From Alloalcanivorax venustensis ISO4 (GTDB lineage Bacteria; Pseudomonadota; Gammaproteobacteria; Pseudomonadales; Alcanivoracaceae): a DNA stretch of 51,171 bases. How positions within the stretch are numbered: the stretch's first letter is position 1; each line of letters starts with the position of its first letter. The stretch covers positions 1-51,171 of the forward strand of contig NZ_ARXR01000022.1 in the NCBI RefSeq assembly GCF_015356855.1, read 5' to 3'. The notes under the pieces are model-generated. The model was not told where the DNA came from and did no database searches. It saw nothing but the letters and a program-made list of their open reading frames with translations. The translations under genes and the position numbers were made by a program. Positions 22,152 to 29,990 of this stretch are shown here, in pieces.

Positions 22152-22238
22152 TGGTGCCGAGGAGAGGACTTGAACCTCCACGGGGTTGCCCCCACTAGCA
22201 CCTGAAGCTAGCGTGTCTACCAATTTCACCACCTCGGC
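22152..22238 (-). tRNA. tRNA-Leu (CAG)
   Basis: The 87-nt gene has acceptor stem GCCGAGG / CCTCGGC with discriminator A and encoded CCA. The anticodon arm is CTAGC-TTCAGGT-GCTAG with anticodon CAG, reading CUG. A long variable arm (class II) and the T-loop GTTCAAGTC are visible. CUG is the dominant Leu codon in this window, so this is probably a heavily used tRNA. Confidence 0.97.
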
Positions 22239-22287
22239 TTGTTTCGTTGAACGACCGATTCCGGCCCTTCATCGCGAAAGCGCGTGC

Positions 22288-22315
22288 ATTCTAGTATATG
22301 ATGCCGGGATGTCAA
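22288..22315 (-). promoter_or_regulatory. Sigma-70 promoter for tRNA-Leu
   Basis: On the minus strand TTGACA (22315-22310) is followed after 16 nt by TAGAAT (22293-22288). Transcription would start near 22281, about 40 nt before the tRNA 5' end. Confidence 0.7.
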
Positions 22316-22435
22316 CGGTTAGTTCCGAAAACATTGGGCATTTCGCCCGTTCGAGGCTACCCGCCCGGCCTTCCGCTTCCGGCTCGATTTCGCCGGCCCC
22401 CGTGGTGCGTGAGTCCCCTGCTGGGTTAAGGTAGC

Positions 22436-22459
22436 GCCCGCCGGCGCCATCCGGCGGGC
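22436..22459 (+). promoter_or_regulatory. GC-rich hairpin in the rnr leader
   Basis: GCCCGCCGG (22436-22444) is exactly complementary to CCGGCGGGC (22451-22459) with a 6-nt loop, 32 nt before the rnr start. No T-run follows, so it is more likely a leader structure than a terminator. Its role is unknown. Confidence 0.5.
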
Positions 22460-22491
22460 TTATACACATGTATTTTATTAGAGGTTATTGA

Positions 22492-24969
22492 ATGGCACCC
22501 AGGAAACGCTATAAGGATCCCCACGCGGACCGGGAGGCGTCGAAGTACGAGAATCCGGTTCCCAGCCGCGAGTTGATCCTGCAGGTCCTCGACGACCAGG
22601 GAAAGCCGCTCGGTAAGCACGACCTGGCCGGGCTCCTGGACGTGGACGAAGACGGCGAGGTGGGCCTGGAGCGCCGCCTCAAGGCGATGCTGCGCGACGG
22701 CCAGCTGGTGGAAAACCGCAACGGCAAGGTGGGCATCGCCTCGCGCATGGATCTGATCGCCGGCCGGGTGCAGGGCCACCGTGACGGCTTCGGCTTTCTG
22801 ATCGCCGACGAGCCCGGCCGCAAGGACCTGTTCCTGGCGCCCCGGCAGATGGAAAAGGTGATGGACGGCGACCGGGTGCTGGTGAGCACCGCCGGCGTCA
22901 ACCGCTTCGGCAAGGAAGAGGCGCGCATCGTGGAGATCACCGAGCGCGCCGTCACCGAGATCGTCGGCCGTTATCACCGCGAGGCCGGGGTCAGCTTCAT
23001 CGAGCCGGAAAACCGCCGCATCACCAAGGAAGTGCTGGTCGAGGACCTCAACGGCATCAAGCCCGAGCACGGCGACCATGTGCGCGCCGAGATAACCCAG
23101 TATCCGTCCCGCGACCAGCACGTGCTGGTGCGCCTGCTCGAGGTGATCGCCACCCCGGACCAGGCCGGCATGGAAGTGGAGGTGGCGCTGCGCCGCTTCG
23201 AGATCCCCCACCAGTGGCCCAAGGGCGTGCCCGAGGAAGCCGAGCGCTTCGGCGCCGAGGTGCCGCACCCCGCCAAGGCCCACCGCGTGGACCTGCGCGA
23301 CCTGCCGCTGGTCACCATCGATGACGAGAGCGCCAAGGATTTCGACGACGCCGTCTATGTGGAGAGCCGCCAGCGCGGCGGCTGGCGCCTGATCGTGGCG
23401 ATCGCCGACGTCAGCCACTATGTGCATCCGGGCACGGCGCTGGACAACGAGGCGCACAAGCGCGGCAACTCGGTGTACTTCCCCAACCGGGTGGTGCCGA
23501 TGCTGCCCGAGGCGCTGTCCAACGGCCTGTGCTCGCTGAACCCGCACGTGGACCGGTTGTGCCTGTACTGCGACATGCTGGTGTCCGCCAACGGCCGCAT
23601 CTCCCGTTTCGTGTTCCGCGAAGGCGTGATGCGTTCCCGCCACCGCCTCACTTATAACAAAGTGGGGGCAATCATCGAGGAGCCGGAATCCGAGCTCGCC
23701 ACCGAAACCGTGAAGAGCCTGGACGACGAAACCCTGGATTCGGTGTGGGCCTTCCACGAGATGTACTTGGCCCTGCGCCGCCGCCGCGAACTGCGTGGCG
23801 CCATCGACTTCGAGAGCAACGAAAGCCGCATCCTGTTCGATGAGCAGTCCAAGATTCGCGACATCGTGCCGGTGCAGCGCAACGTGGCCCACGTGATGAT
23901 CGAGGAGGCGATGCTGGCGGCCAATATTTGCGCCGCGCGCCTGCTGGAGAAAGCGGAGCTGCCGGCGCTCTACCGGAACCACGAGCCGCCCAAGGAAGAG
24001 CGCCTGACCAACCTGCAGCAGTTCCTGGGCGGGCTGGGCCTGAGCATCCCCTGGTCGGAAGGGCCGATCGGCCCGCAGGTGTTCCAAGAGCTCGGCGAGA
24101 CCATCGCCGACCGGCCGGACCGCCAGGTGATCCAGACCATGATGCTGCGCACCATGAGCCAGGCCAAGTACGAGGCCAACGTGAAGGGGCACTTCGGGCT
24201 GGCCTACAACGCCTACACCCACTTCACCTCGCCGATCCGCCGTTACCCGGACCTGCTGGTGCACCGCGCCATCCGCTACCTGATCCGCAGCGGCGCGGAC
24301 ACCCCCCACGCGGACAACCCGGGCGGCCTGCCGGCGATCCAGCGCGATCACATTCTGCCGTTCAGCCTCAACGACATGATCGCCATGGGCGAGCACTGCT
24401 CGATGACCGAGCGGCGCGCCGACGACGCCACCCGCGATGTGGAGCAGTGGCTCAAGTGCCAGTACATGGAAGACCACCTGGGCGCTGAGTTCGACGGCGT
24501 GGTCAGCGGCGTGGCCGCCTTCGGCCTGTTCGTGCAGATCAACAACCTGCACATCGACGGCCTGGTGCACGTGGCCAACCTGGACAGCGACTACTACCAC
24601 TTCGACGACGTCAACATGGCGCTGGTGGGAGAGTCGTCCGGGCGCCGCTTCAGCCTCGGTGACGCGGTGACGGTGAAGGTGGCCGGTGTGCACACCGACG
24701 ACCGCAAGATCGACCTGGAGCTGATCAGTTCCACGCCGGCGCCGGGCAAGCGTGGCGGCCCCAAGCCCAAGGCGGCGGCCAAGAAGGGCGCCCGAAAAGG
24801 GGCCAAGAAAGGCGCCGGCCGCAAGAAGCCGGCCGCCGGCAAGGGCGGCGGTGACGCCGGTGGCGGGTCCGAGCGGGAAAAGATCGCCCGCGGTGACATC
24901 CCCGGCGACGCCAAGAGCGGCGACGGGGCCAAGAAGAGCGGCCAGCGTAAGCCGCGCCGCCGCCGATGA
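22492..24969 (+). CDS. rnr: Ribonuclease R
   Basis: RNase R is a processive 3'-5' exoribonuclease that unwinds structured RNA, important in cold and stationary phase and rRNA quality control. The 825-residue protein has an N-terminal winged-helix region, cold-shock domains, the RNB catalytic domain (TIDDESAKDFDDAVYVE with the metal-binding aspartates), and an S1 domain near 660-740. The Lys/Ala/Gly-rich tail is about 80 residues long. GAGG precedes ATG 22492. The rlmB start overlaps the stop (ATGA), as in the classical rnr-rlmB pair. Confidence 0.98.
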   Translation: MAPRKRYKDPHADREASKYENPVPSRELILQVLDDQGKPLGKHDLAGLLDVDEDGEVGLERRLKAMLRDGQLVENRNGKVGIASRMDLIAGRVQGHRDGFGFLIADEPGRKDLFLAPRQMEKVMDGDRVLVSTAGVNRFGKEEARIVEITERAVTEIVGRYHREAGVSFIEPENRRITKEVLVEDLNGIKPEHGDHVRAEITQYPSRDQHVLVRLLEVIATPDQAGMEVEVALRRFEIPHQWPKGVPEEAERFGAEVPHPAKAHRVDLRDLPLVTIDDESAKDFDDAVYVESRQRGGWRLIVAIADVSHYVHPGTALDNEAHKRGNSVYFPNRVVPMLPEALSNGLCSLNPHVDRLCLYCDMLVSANGRISRFVFREGVMRSRHRLTYNKVGAIIEEPESELATETVKSLDDETLDSVWAFHEMYLALRRRRELRGAIDFESNESRILFDEQSKIRDIVPVQRNVAHVMIEEAMLAANICAARLLEKAELPALYRNHEPPKEERLTNLQQFLGGLGLSIPWSEGPIGPQVFQELGETIADRPDRQVIQTMMLRTMSQAKYEANVKGHFGLAYNAYTHFTSPIRRYPDLLVHRAIRYLIRSGADTPHADNPGGLPAIQRDHILPFSLNDMIAMGEHCSMTERRADDATRDVEQWLKCQYMEDHLGAEFDGVVSGVAAFGLFVQINNLHIDGLVHVANLDSDYYHFDDVNMALVGESSGRRFSLGDAVTVKVAGVHTDDRKIDLELISSTPAPGKRGGPKPKAAAKKGARKGAKKGAGRKKPAAGKGGGDAGGGSEREKIARGDIPGDAKSGDGAKKSGQRKPRRRR

Positions 24970-25718
24970 ACAAACCGCTCATGTATTCCGGCATCCACGC
25001 GGTGGAGTCTCTGTTGCGGCACCGCCCGGAAGGGGTGCTGGAATTGTTCGTGCTGGACACCCGCGCCAAGCGCGGCGACGCTCGGCTGGAAACCCTGATC
25101 ATCGCCGCCCGGGACCAGGGCATCGCGGTGCAGTACAGCCGCCGCGAGTCGCTGGACAAGCTGGCCGGCCCCCAGAACCAGGGCGTGGTGGCCCGTGCCC
25201 GGCCGCGCAGCGCCGGCGACGAGCAGGCCCTGGCCGCGCATCTGGACGGCCTGGATCATCCGCCCCTGCTGCTGATCCTGGAAGGGGTCACCGACCCGCA
25301 TAACCTGGGCGCCTGCCTGCGCAGCGCCGACGCCGCCGGCGTCGACGCGGTGGTGGTGCCGCGCCGCCATGCCGCCGGGCTGACGCCGGTGGCCTGCCGC
25401 AGCGCCGCCGGCGCCGCCGAGGCGCTGGCCTACTTCGAGGTGGGCAACCTGGCGCGGGTGCTGGAAATGCTCAAGGACCGTCGTATCCAGGTGGCCGGCA
25501 CCGCGCTCAACGAGCGCAGCCAGTCATTGTTCGATTATCGCCCCGAGGCCGCTTTGGCCGTGGTCATGGGCGCCGAAGGGGAAGGCCTGCGGCGGCTGAC
25601 CCTGGAGCGTTGCGACGATTTGGTCGCGATTCCGATGGCTGGTGATGTGCAGAGCCTTAATGTCTCCGTGGCGACGGGAGTGGTGCTGTTCCACGTCCGT
25701 GCCGCGCTCGCGCGCTAG
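24966..25718 (+). CDS. rlmB: 23S rRNA 2'-O-methyltransferase (G2251)
   Basis: RlmB is a SPOUT (TrmH) family enzyme methylating the ribose of G2251 in the peptidyl-transferase P loop. The 250-residue protein has an N-terminal L30e-like substrate-binding domain (about 1-90) and the SPOUT knot with LEGVTDPHNLGACLRSADAAG, VMGAEGEGL and IPMAGDVQSLNVSVATGV. The start overlaps rnr by 4 nt. A repeat-rich 320-nt gap follows before rpsF. Confidence 0.97.
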   Translation: MNKPLMYSGIHAVESLLRHRPEGVLELFVLDTRAKRGDARLETLIIAARDQGIAVQYSRRESLDKLAGPQNQGVVARARPRSAGDEQALAAHLDGLDHPPLLLILEGVTDPHNLGACLRSADAAGVDAVVVPRRHAAGLTPVACRSAAGAAEALAYFEVGNLARVLEMLKDRRIQVAGTALNERSQSLFDYRPEAALAVVMGAEGEGLRRLTLERCDDLVAIPMAGDVQSLNVSVATGVVLFHVRAALAR

Positions 25719-25725
25719 GAGAATC

Positions 25726-25753
25726 CAGGGTGTAGGGAGCAGGGGCAAGGTGC
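25726..25753 (+). repeat. Degenerate 7-nt units after rlmB
   Basis: Four consecutive 7-mers share an AGGG-like core: CAGGGTG, TAGGGAG, CAGGGGC, AAGGTGC. They lie between the rlmB stop and nested-palindrome copy 3. This is weak, and may be chance. Confidence 0.35.
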
Positions 25754-25765
25754 TACGAGTGCCTG

Positions 25766-25907
25766 GTGGGAGCGGGCCTTGCCCGCGAAAGGCAAGCAAC
25801 GCTTGCCGGCAGGATCCCAGAGACATATCCAACCCTGCCATTAATAACGCCTCTGGTATCCTGCCGGCCGGTTACACCGGCCTTTCGCGGGCGGGGCCCG
25901 CTCCCAC
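25766..25907. repeat. Nested-palindrome REP-like element, copy 3
   Basis: This is the most symmetrical copy. GTGGGAGCGGG at the left is mirrored by CCCGCTCCCAC at the right. Outer hairpins are GCGGGC-ctt-GCCCGC and GCGGGC-ggg-GCCCGC. Inner hairpins are GCAAGC-aac-GCTTGC and GCCGG-ttaca-CCGGC. The central inverted repeat is GGCAGGATCCCAGAG (25808-25822) / CTCTGGTATCCTGCC (25851-25865) around 28 nt of unrelated sequence. It sits between rlmB and the rpsF promoter region. Confidence 0.9.
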
Positions 25908-25924
25908 CCGCCGCCATTACTGGC

Positions 25925-25954
25925 TTGCAGCATGCAGCTGCTTTGAGCTAGACT
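25925..25954 (+). promoter_or_regulatory. Candidate promoter of the rpsF operon
   Basis: TTGCAG (25925-25930) and TAGACT (25949-25954) are 18 nt apart, about 85 nt upstream of rpsF. The spacing and match are acceptable, not strong. Confidence 0.45.
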
Positions 25955-25991
25955 CCCCGCCCTTCCGTGCCCTCCGGGGCGCGGACTCCTT

Positions 25992-26015
25992 GCCTCACCG
26001 CCTGTCGCGGGAGGC
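25992..26015 (+). promoter_or_regulatory. Leader hairpin upstream of rpsF
   Basis: GCCTC-a-CCGC pairs with GCGG-GAGGC around CTGTC, with a single unpaired A, ending 24 nt before the rpsF ATG. S6:S18 autoregulatory leaders with a CCG-containing element are known in several phyla. Whether this hairpin is one is an inference from position. Confidence 0.4.
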
Positions 26016-26039
26016 TGCGCAATCCGTAAGGAGCCAACA

Positions 26040-26381
26040 ATGCGTCATTATGAAGTCGTGTTCCTGGTCCACCCGGACCAGAGTGAACAGGTTCCCGCCA
26101 TGGTCGAGCGCTACAGCGCTATCGTGACCGACGGCAAGGGCACCATCCACCGCCAGGAAGATTGGGGCCGCCGTCAGCTGGCCTACCCGATCAACAAGAT
26201 TCATAAAGCACACTACGTGCTGATGAATATTGAATGTGACGGCGACACTCTCGAAGAGCTGGAAAACACCTTCCGCTTTAACGATGCCGTTATCCGTCAC
26301 CTCGTGGTGCGTCGCGAGCGGGCTATCACCGAGCCTTCGCCGCTGTCCAAAGCCAACGAGAAGGAGGAGGCCACCAGCTGA
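26040..26381 (+). CDS. rpsF: 30S ribosomal protein S6
   Basis: S6 binds the central domain of 16S rRNA as a dimer with S18. The 113-residue protein begins [21 protein letters not shown] and contains [20 protein letters not shown], the family core. AAGGAG precedes the ATG. The C-terminus is acidic/lysine-rich. Its last codons contain the strong Shine-Dalgarno AAGGAGGAGG of the downstream priB, and the stop overlaps the priB start. Confidence 0.98.
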   Translation: MRHYEVVFLVHPDQSEQVPAMVERYSAIVTDGKGTIHRQEDWGRRQLAYPINKIHKAHYVLMNIECDGDTLEELENTFRFNDAVIRHLVVRRERAITEPSPLSKANEKEEATS

Positions 26382-26695
26382 TTTCCGGACACAATCACTG
26401 CCAACTCACCGGCGTCATCGCCAGCCTGGAAAAGGTTGCGGTTACACCGGCCGGCGTTCCCCGCCAGCGTTTCTGGCTGGAGCACCGGTCCCGGCAAGTG
26501 GAAGACGGTCAACCCCGTGAAGTCCGAGCCCGTATCGCCATTGTTCTGGTCGGCGGCAACGCCAGCCTGATCCAGGGCCAGGGCCTGCGGGAAGGGCAAA
26601 GCGTCACGGTCACCGGTTTTCTCTGCCAGGCCGGCTACAAGGGCGAAGCCCGGGACCGTTTGCAGTTGATCGCGGAAACACTGGAGCCCCACTAA
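26378..26695 (+). CDS. priB: Primosomal replication protein PriB
   Basis: PriB is a dimeric OB-fold protein that bridges PriA and DnaT in replication restart. No ATG, GTG or TTG is available at the right place: CTG 26378 lies 7 nt after AAGGAGGAGG (26361-26370), overlaps the rpsF stop as CTGA, and gives the expected length of 105 residues. ATT 26381 is the other option. The recognisable core is [26 protein letters not shown] and a C-terminal [12 protein letters not shown]. The rpsF-priB-rpsR-rplI order confirms it. Confidence 0.88.
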   Translation: MISGHNHCQLTGVIASLEKVAVTPAGVPRQRFWLEHRSRQVEDGQPREVRARIAIVLVGGNASLIQGQGLREGQSVTVTGFLCQAGYKGEARDRLQLIAETLEPH

Positions 26696-26716
26696 GGAAT
26701 CGAGAGGAGTTTACCC

Positions 26717-26947
26717 ATGGCCCGTTTTTATCGCCGTCGCAAGTTCTGCCGCTTTACCGCGGAAGGTGTCGAGTTCATTGATTTCAAGGATCTGGACACC
26801 CTGAAAGCCTACATCACCGAAACCGGCAAGATCGTGCCCAGCCGTATCACCGGCACCAAGGCACGCTATCAGCGTCAGCTGGCCTCCGCTGTCAAGCAGG
26901 CCCGCTTCCTGGCGCTGCTGCCGTACGCCGACAGCCACGACAATTAA
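26717..26947 (+). CDS. rpsR: 30S ribosomal protein S18
   Basis: S18 is the S6 partner on the 30S platform. The 76-residue protein contains [20 protein letters not shown] and [20 protein letters not shown], both highly conserved. A GAGGAG ribosome-binding site precedes ATG 26717, 21 nt after priB. Only one cysteine is present, so it is the zinc-independent form. Confidence 0.98.
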   Translation: MARFYRRRKFCRFTAEGVEFIDFKDLDTLKAYITETGKIVPSRITGTKARYQRQLASAVKQARFLALLPYADSHDN

Positions 26948-26962
26948 GCCGAGGGGACCGTC

Positions 26963-27415
26963 ATGCAAGTGATCCTGCTGGAAACCATCAAGAACCTGGG
27001 TGACCTGGGCTCCGTGGTGGACGTTCGCCCCGGTTACGGCCGTAACTTCCTGATCCCGCAAGGCAAAGCCCTGCCGGCCACGAAGAACAACCTGGCCGAA
27101 GTGGAAGAGCGTCGCGCGGAACTGGAAAAACAGGCCGCCGAGCTGCTGAGCGCCGCCGAAGCGCGCGCCGAGAAGCTGGCTGAAGCCACCATCACCGTGG
27201 GCGCCAAGTCCGGTGACGAAGGCAAGCTGTTCGGCTCCGTTGGCACCGCCAACATCGCCGACGCGATCAGCGAGCAGACCGGCGTGGCCGTCGAGAAAGC
27301 GGAAGTGAAGCTGCCGCTGGGCGCGATCCGCCAGACCGGCGAGTACGAGATCGACCTGAGCCTGCACGCCGACGTGACCGTGACCATCAAACTGACCGTG
27401 GTGCCCCAGGAGTAA
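26963..27415 (+). CDS. rplI: 50S ribosomal protein L9
   Basis: L9 binds 23S rRNA near the L1 stalk and helps limit frameshifting. The 150-residue protein starts [19 protein letters not shown], with the N-terminal rRNA-binding domain ([16 protein letters not shown]), a long connecting helix (about 45-75), and the C-terminal domain ([16 protein letters not shown]). GAGGGGA precedes the ATG. A terminator closes the operon. Confidence 0.98.
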   Translation: MQVILLETIKNLGDLGSVVDVRPGYGRNFLIPQGKALPATKNNLAEVEERRAELEKQAAELLSAAEARAEKLAEATITVGAKSGDEGKLFGSVGTANIADAISEQTGVAVEKAEVKLPLGAIRQTGEYEIDLSLHADVTVTIKLTVVPQE

Positions 27416-27465
27416 TCCCGGCCTGCGTAAGCGGTTTGCCCCCACGGGGGCACGGTGACAGAATC

Positions 27466-27502
27466 AGGGCACTGTCCGGCAACGGGCGGTGCCCTTTTCG
27501 TT
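27466..27502 (+). terminator. Intrinsic terminator after rplI
   Basis: AGGGCACTGTCCG pairs with CGGGCGGTGCCCT (two G-U pairs) around a GCAA tetraloop, followed by TTTCGTTT. It separates the ribosomal-protein operon from dnaB, whose ATG is 14 nt later. Confidence 0.88.
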
Positions 27503-27515
27503 TAACGGACCTGCC

Positions 27516-28907
27516 ATGAACGAACCCCTGAGTCTGGACGATCATCTCCCGGATAATCTGCGTATCCCGCCCCATTCCCAGGAGGCGGAGCAAGCCGTGC
27601 TGGGGGGGTTGCTGCTCAACAACGAAGCCTGGGACGAAGTGGCCGAGCGGGTCGGGCCCAAGGACTTCTACCGCAAGGAACACCGGCTGATCTTCCAGGT
27701 GGTCGATCAACTGGTGGAAGAAGAGAAGCCCTGCGACCTGGTGACCGTGTCCCAGGCGCTCACCCACCGTGGCGAGCTGGACGACGTGGGCGGCATGACC
27801 TACCTGTCGGACCTGGCCCGTAACACGCCCAGCGCCGCCAACATCAACGCCTACGCGGACATCGTCCGTGAGCGCAGCATCCTGCGCCAGCTGATCCAGG
27901 TGTCCCACGGCATCGCCGAGCAGTCCTTCAACCCCAAGGGCACGCCGTCGCTGGAAATTCTCGACGCGGCGGAGTCGGCGATTTTCGAAATCGCCGAGCA
28001 GCAGAAGAAGGGCAGCGGCCCGCAGGACATCAAAACGGTCCTGAAAAAAGCCGTCGACCGCATCGACGAGCTCTACAAGAACAAGAACTCGCTGACCGGT
28101 CTCACCACCGGCTTCGAGGAGCTGGACAAGATGACCTCCGGCTTGCAGCCCTCGGACATGGTGGTGGTGGCCGGGCGGCCCTCCATGGGTAAAACCACCT
28201 TCGCCATGAACCTGTGCGAAAACGTGGCGCTCAAGGCGCACAAGCCGGTGCTGGTGTTCTCCATGGAGATGCCCGCCGACGCCATCGTGATGCGGATGCT
28301 GTCCTCGCTGGGGCGCATCAACCAGACCTCGATCCGTTCCGGGCGCCTGGATCAGGATGACTGGCCGCGCATCACCTCCGCGATTCAGATGCTCAGCGAA
28401 CAGAAGTTCTTCATCGACGACACGCCGGCGCTGAGCCCCCTGGAACTGCGCACCCGGGCGCGACGAGTGGCGCGCGAGTGCGGCGGCCAGCTGGGCATGA
28501 TCATGATCGATTACCTGCAGCTGATGCAGGTGCCCGGCGCCGACAGCCGTGTTAACGAGATCTCGGAGATTTCCCGCTCGCTGAAGGGCCTGGCCAAGGA
28601 GTTGAACTGCCCGGTGGTGGCGCTCTCGCAGCTCAACCGCTCCCTGGAGCAACGCCCCAACAAACGCCCGGTGATGTCCGACCTGCGGGAATCCGGGGCC
28701 ATCGAGCAGGACGCCGACGTGATCATGTTCCTGTATCGGGACGAGGTCTATAACCAGGACACCACCGAAAAGGGCATCGGCGAAGTGATCATCGGCAAGC
28801 AGCGGAACGGCCCCATCGGCACCGTGCGCGTGGCGTTCCGGGGCGAGTACCTGCGCTTCGACGACCTGGCGCCGGAATACTATCAGCAGTATGCCGGCGA
28901 CGAGTAA
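27516..28907 (+). CDS. dnaB: Replicative DNA helicase DnaB
   Basis: DnaB is the hexameric 5'-3' helicase at the replication fork. The 463-residue protein has the N-terminal collar domain (PPHSQEAEQAVLGGLLL), linker, and RecA-like domain with Walker A GRPSMGKTT (about 220-228), Walker B MIMIDYLQLM and the DLRESGAIEQDADVIMFLYR motif. ATG 27516 is preferred over GTG 27489, which lies inside the upstream terminator. No intein is present. alr begins 6 nt after the stop. Confidence 0.97.
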   Translation: MNEPLSLDDHLPDNLRIPPHSQEAEQAVLGGLLLNNEAWDEVAERVGPKDFYRKEHRLIFQVVDQLVEEEKPCDLVTVSQALTHRGELDDVGGMTYLSDLARNTPSAANINAYADIVRERSILRQLIQVSHGIAEQSFNPKGTPSLEILDAAESAIFEIAEQQKKGSGPQDIKTVLKKAVDRIDELYKNKNSLTGLTTGFEELDKMTSGLQPSDMVVVAGRPSMGKTTFAMNLCENVALKAHKPVLVFSMEMPADAIVMRMLSSLGRINQTSIRSGRLDQDDWPRITSAIQMLSEQKFFIDDTPALSPLELRTRARRVARECGGQLGMIMIDYLQLMQVPGADSRVNEISEISRSLKGLAKELNCPVVALSQLNRSLEQRPNKRPVMSDLRESGAIEQDADVIMFLYRDEVYNQDTTEKGIGEVIIGKQRNGPIGTVRVAFRGEYLRFDDLAPEYYQQYAGDE

Positions 28908-28913
28908 CGGCGC

Positions 28914-29981
28914 ATGCGCGGTACCTTTCTGGAAATCCGCCCCCGGGCCCTGACCGACAACGCGCGCCGCGCCCGGGCGCTGGCCAACGGCGCCCGGGTG
29001 TTCGCCATGGTCAAGGCCAACGGCTACGGCCACGGCCTGGGCCTGGCGGCCCGCGCCTTCGCCAACGCCGTCGACGGTCTGGGCGTGGCGGTGATCGAAG
29101 AGGCCCAGGCGCTGCGCCATCTGGGGCTGGCCCATCCGGTACTGGTGGCGGAGGGCTTCTTCGACGCCGACGAGCTGGCCCTCGCCTCGCGGCTGCATGC
29201 GGAAGTGGTGGTGCACTCGCCCTGGCAGGTGGACCTGCTGGCGGCGCGCCCGGCCCCGCTGGGGGTCTGGCTCAAGGTCAACACCGGCATGAACCGGCTC
29301 GGCATGGCGCCGGACCTGGCCCGGGCCCAGGCGGCGCGCCTGCGCGCCATCCCCGGGGTGCGGCTGCTCGGCGTGATGAGCCATTTCGCTTGCGCCGACG
29401 CCGAGGACGACACCTTCACCGACCACCAACTGGCCATCGCCGACACCCTGGCCAAGGAGCTGAACGTGCCGCTCAGCGCCGCCAACTCCGCCGCGCTGAT
29501 CCGCTACCCCGAGGCCCGTGCCCGGCGTGTGCGCCCCGGCATTATGCTCTACGGCTCCTCGCCGTTCCCCTGGCGCAGCGCCGCCGATCTGCAACTGGCG
29601 GTGACCCAGCGCTTCAGCGCCCGGCTGATCGCCATCAACCCGATTCAGGCCGGCGACACCGTCGGCTACGGCGCCACCTGGCGCGCCGACGCCCCGGGCC
29701 GCATCGGCGTGGTGGCGGTGGGCTACGGCGACGGCTACCCGCGCCACGCGCCCAGCGGCACCCCGGTGGCGGTGAACGGCCAGCGCACCCGGCTGGTGGG
29801 CCGGGTCTCCATGGACATGATCACCGTGGACCTGACCGGCCTGGACGCCCGGGTCGGCGACAGCGTGGAGCTGTGGGGCGACACCGTGGCCGTGGACGAA
29901 GTGGCCGCCGCCTGCGGTACCATCAGCTACGAGCTGTTCTGTCAGATCACCGGCCGGCCGGTAAGAGTCATCGCCGAATAA
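28914..29981 (+). CDS. alr: Alanine racemase
   Basis: Alr interconverts L- and D-alanine with PLP, supplying D-Ala for peptidoglycan. The 355-residue protein has the PLP lysine (K34) in MVKANGYGHG and the second catalytic Tyr in VGYGATWRA (near 251). RVSMDMITVDLTG is the typical C-terminal motif. It lacks a signal peptide, so it is the cytoplasmic biosynthetic type. It is closely packed between dnaB and radA, as in Pseudomonas relatives. Confidence 0.96.
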   Translation: MRGTFLEIRPRALTDNARRARALANGARVFAMVKANGYGHGLGLAARAFANAVDGLGVAVIEEAQALRHLGLAHPVLVAEGFFDADELALASRLHAEVVVHSPWQVDLLAARPAPLGVWLKVNTGMNRLGMAPDLARAQAARLRAIPGVRLLGVMSHFACADAEDDTFTDHQLAIADTLAKELNVPLSAANSAALIRYPEARARRVRPGIMLYGSSPFPWRSAADLQLAVTQRFSARLIAINPIQAGDTVGYGATWRADAPGRIGVVAVGYGDGYPRHAPSGTPVAVNGQRTRLVGRVSMDMITVDLTGLDARVGDSVELWGDTVAVDEVAAACGTISYELFCQITGRPVRVIAE

Positions 29982-29990
29982 GGAGCTTTC

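Noticed and set aside
22092-22232. N-terminal extension of the 71-residue protein
   Set aside because: The extension (MVKLVDTLASGASGG...) is the translation of tRNA-Leu; the terminator and a signal peptide at ATG 22091 fix the true start.
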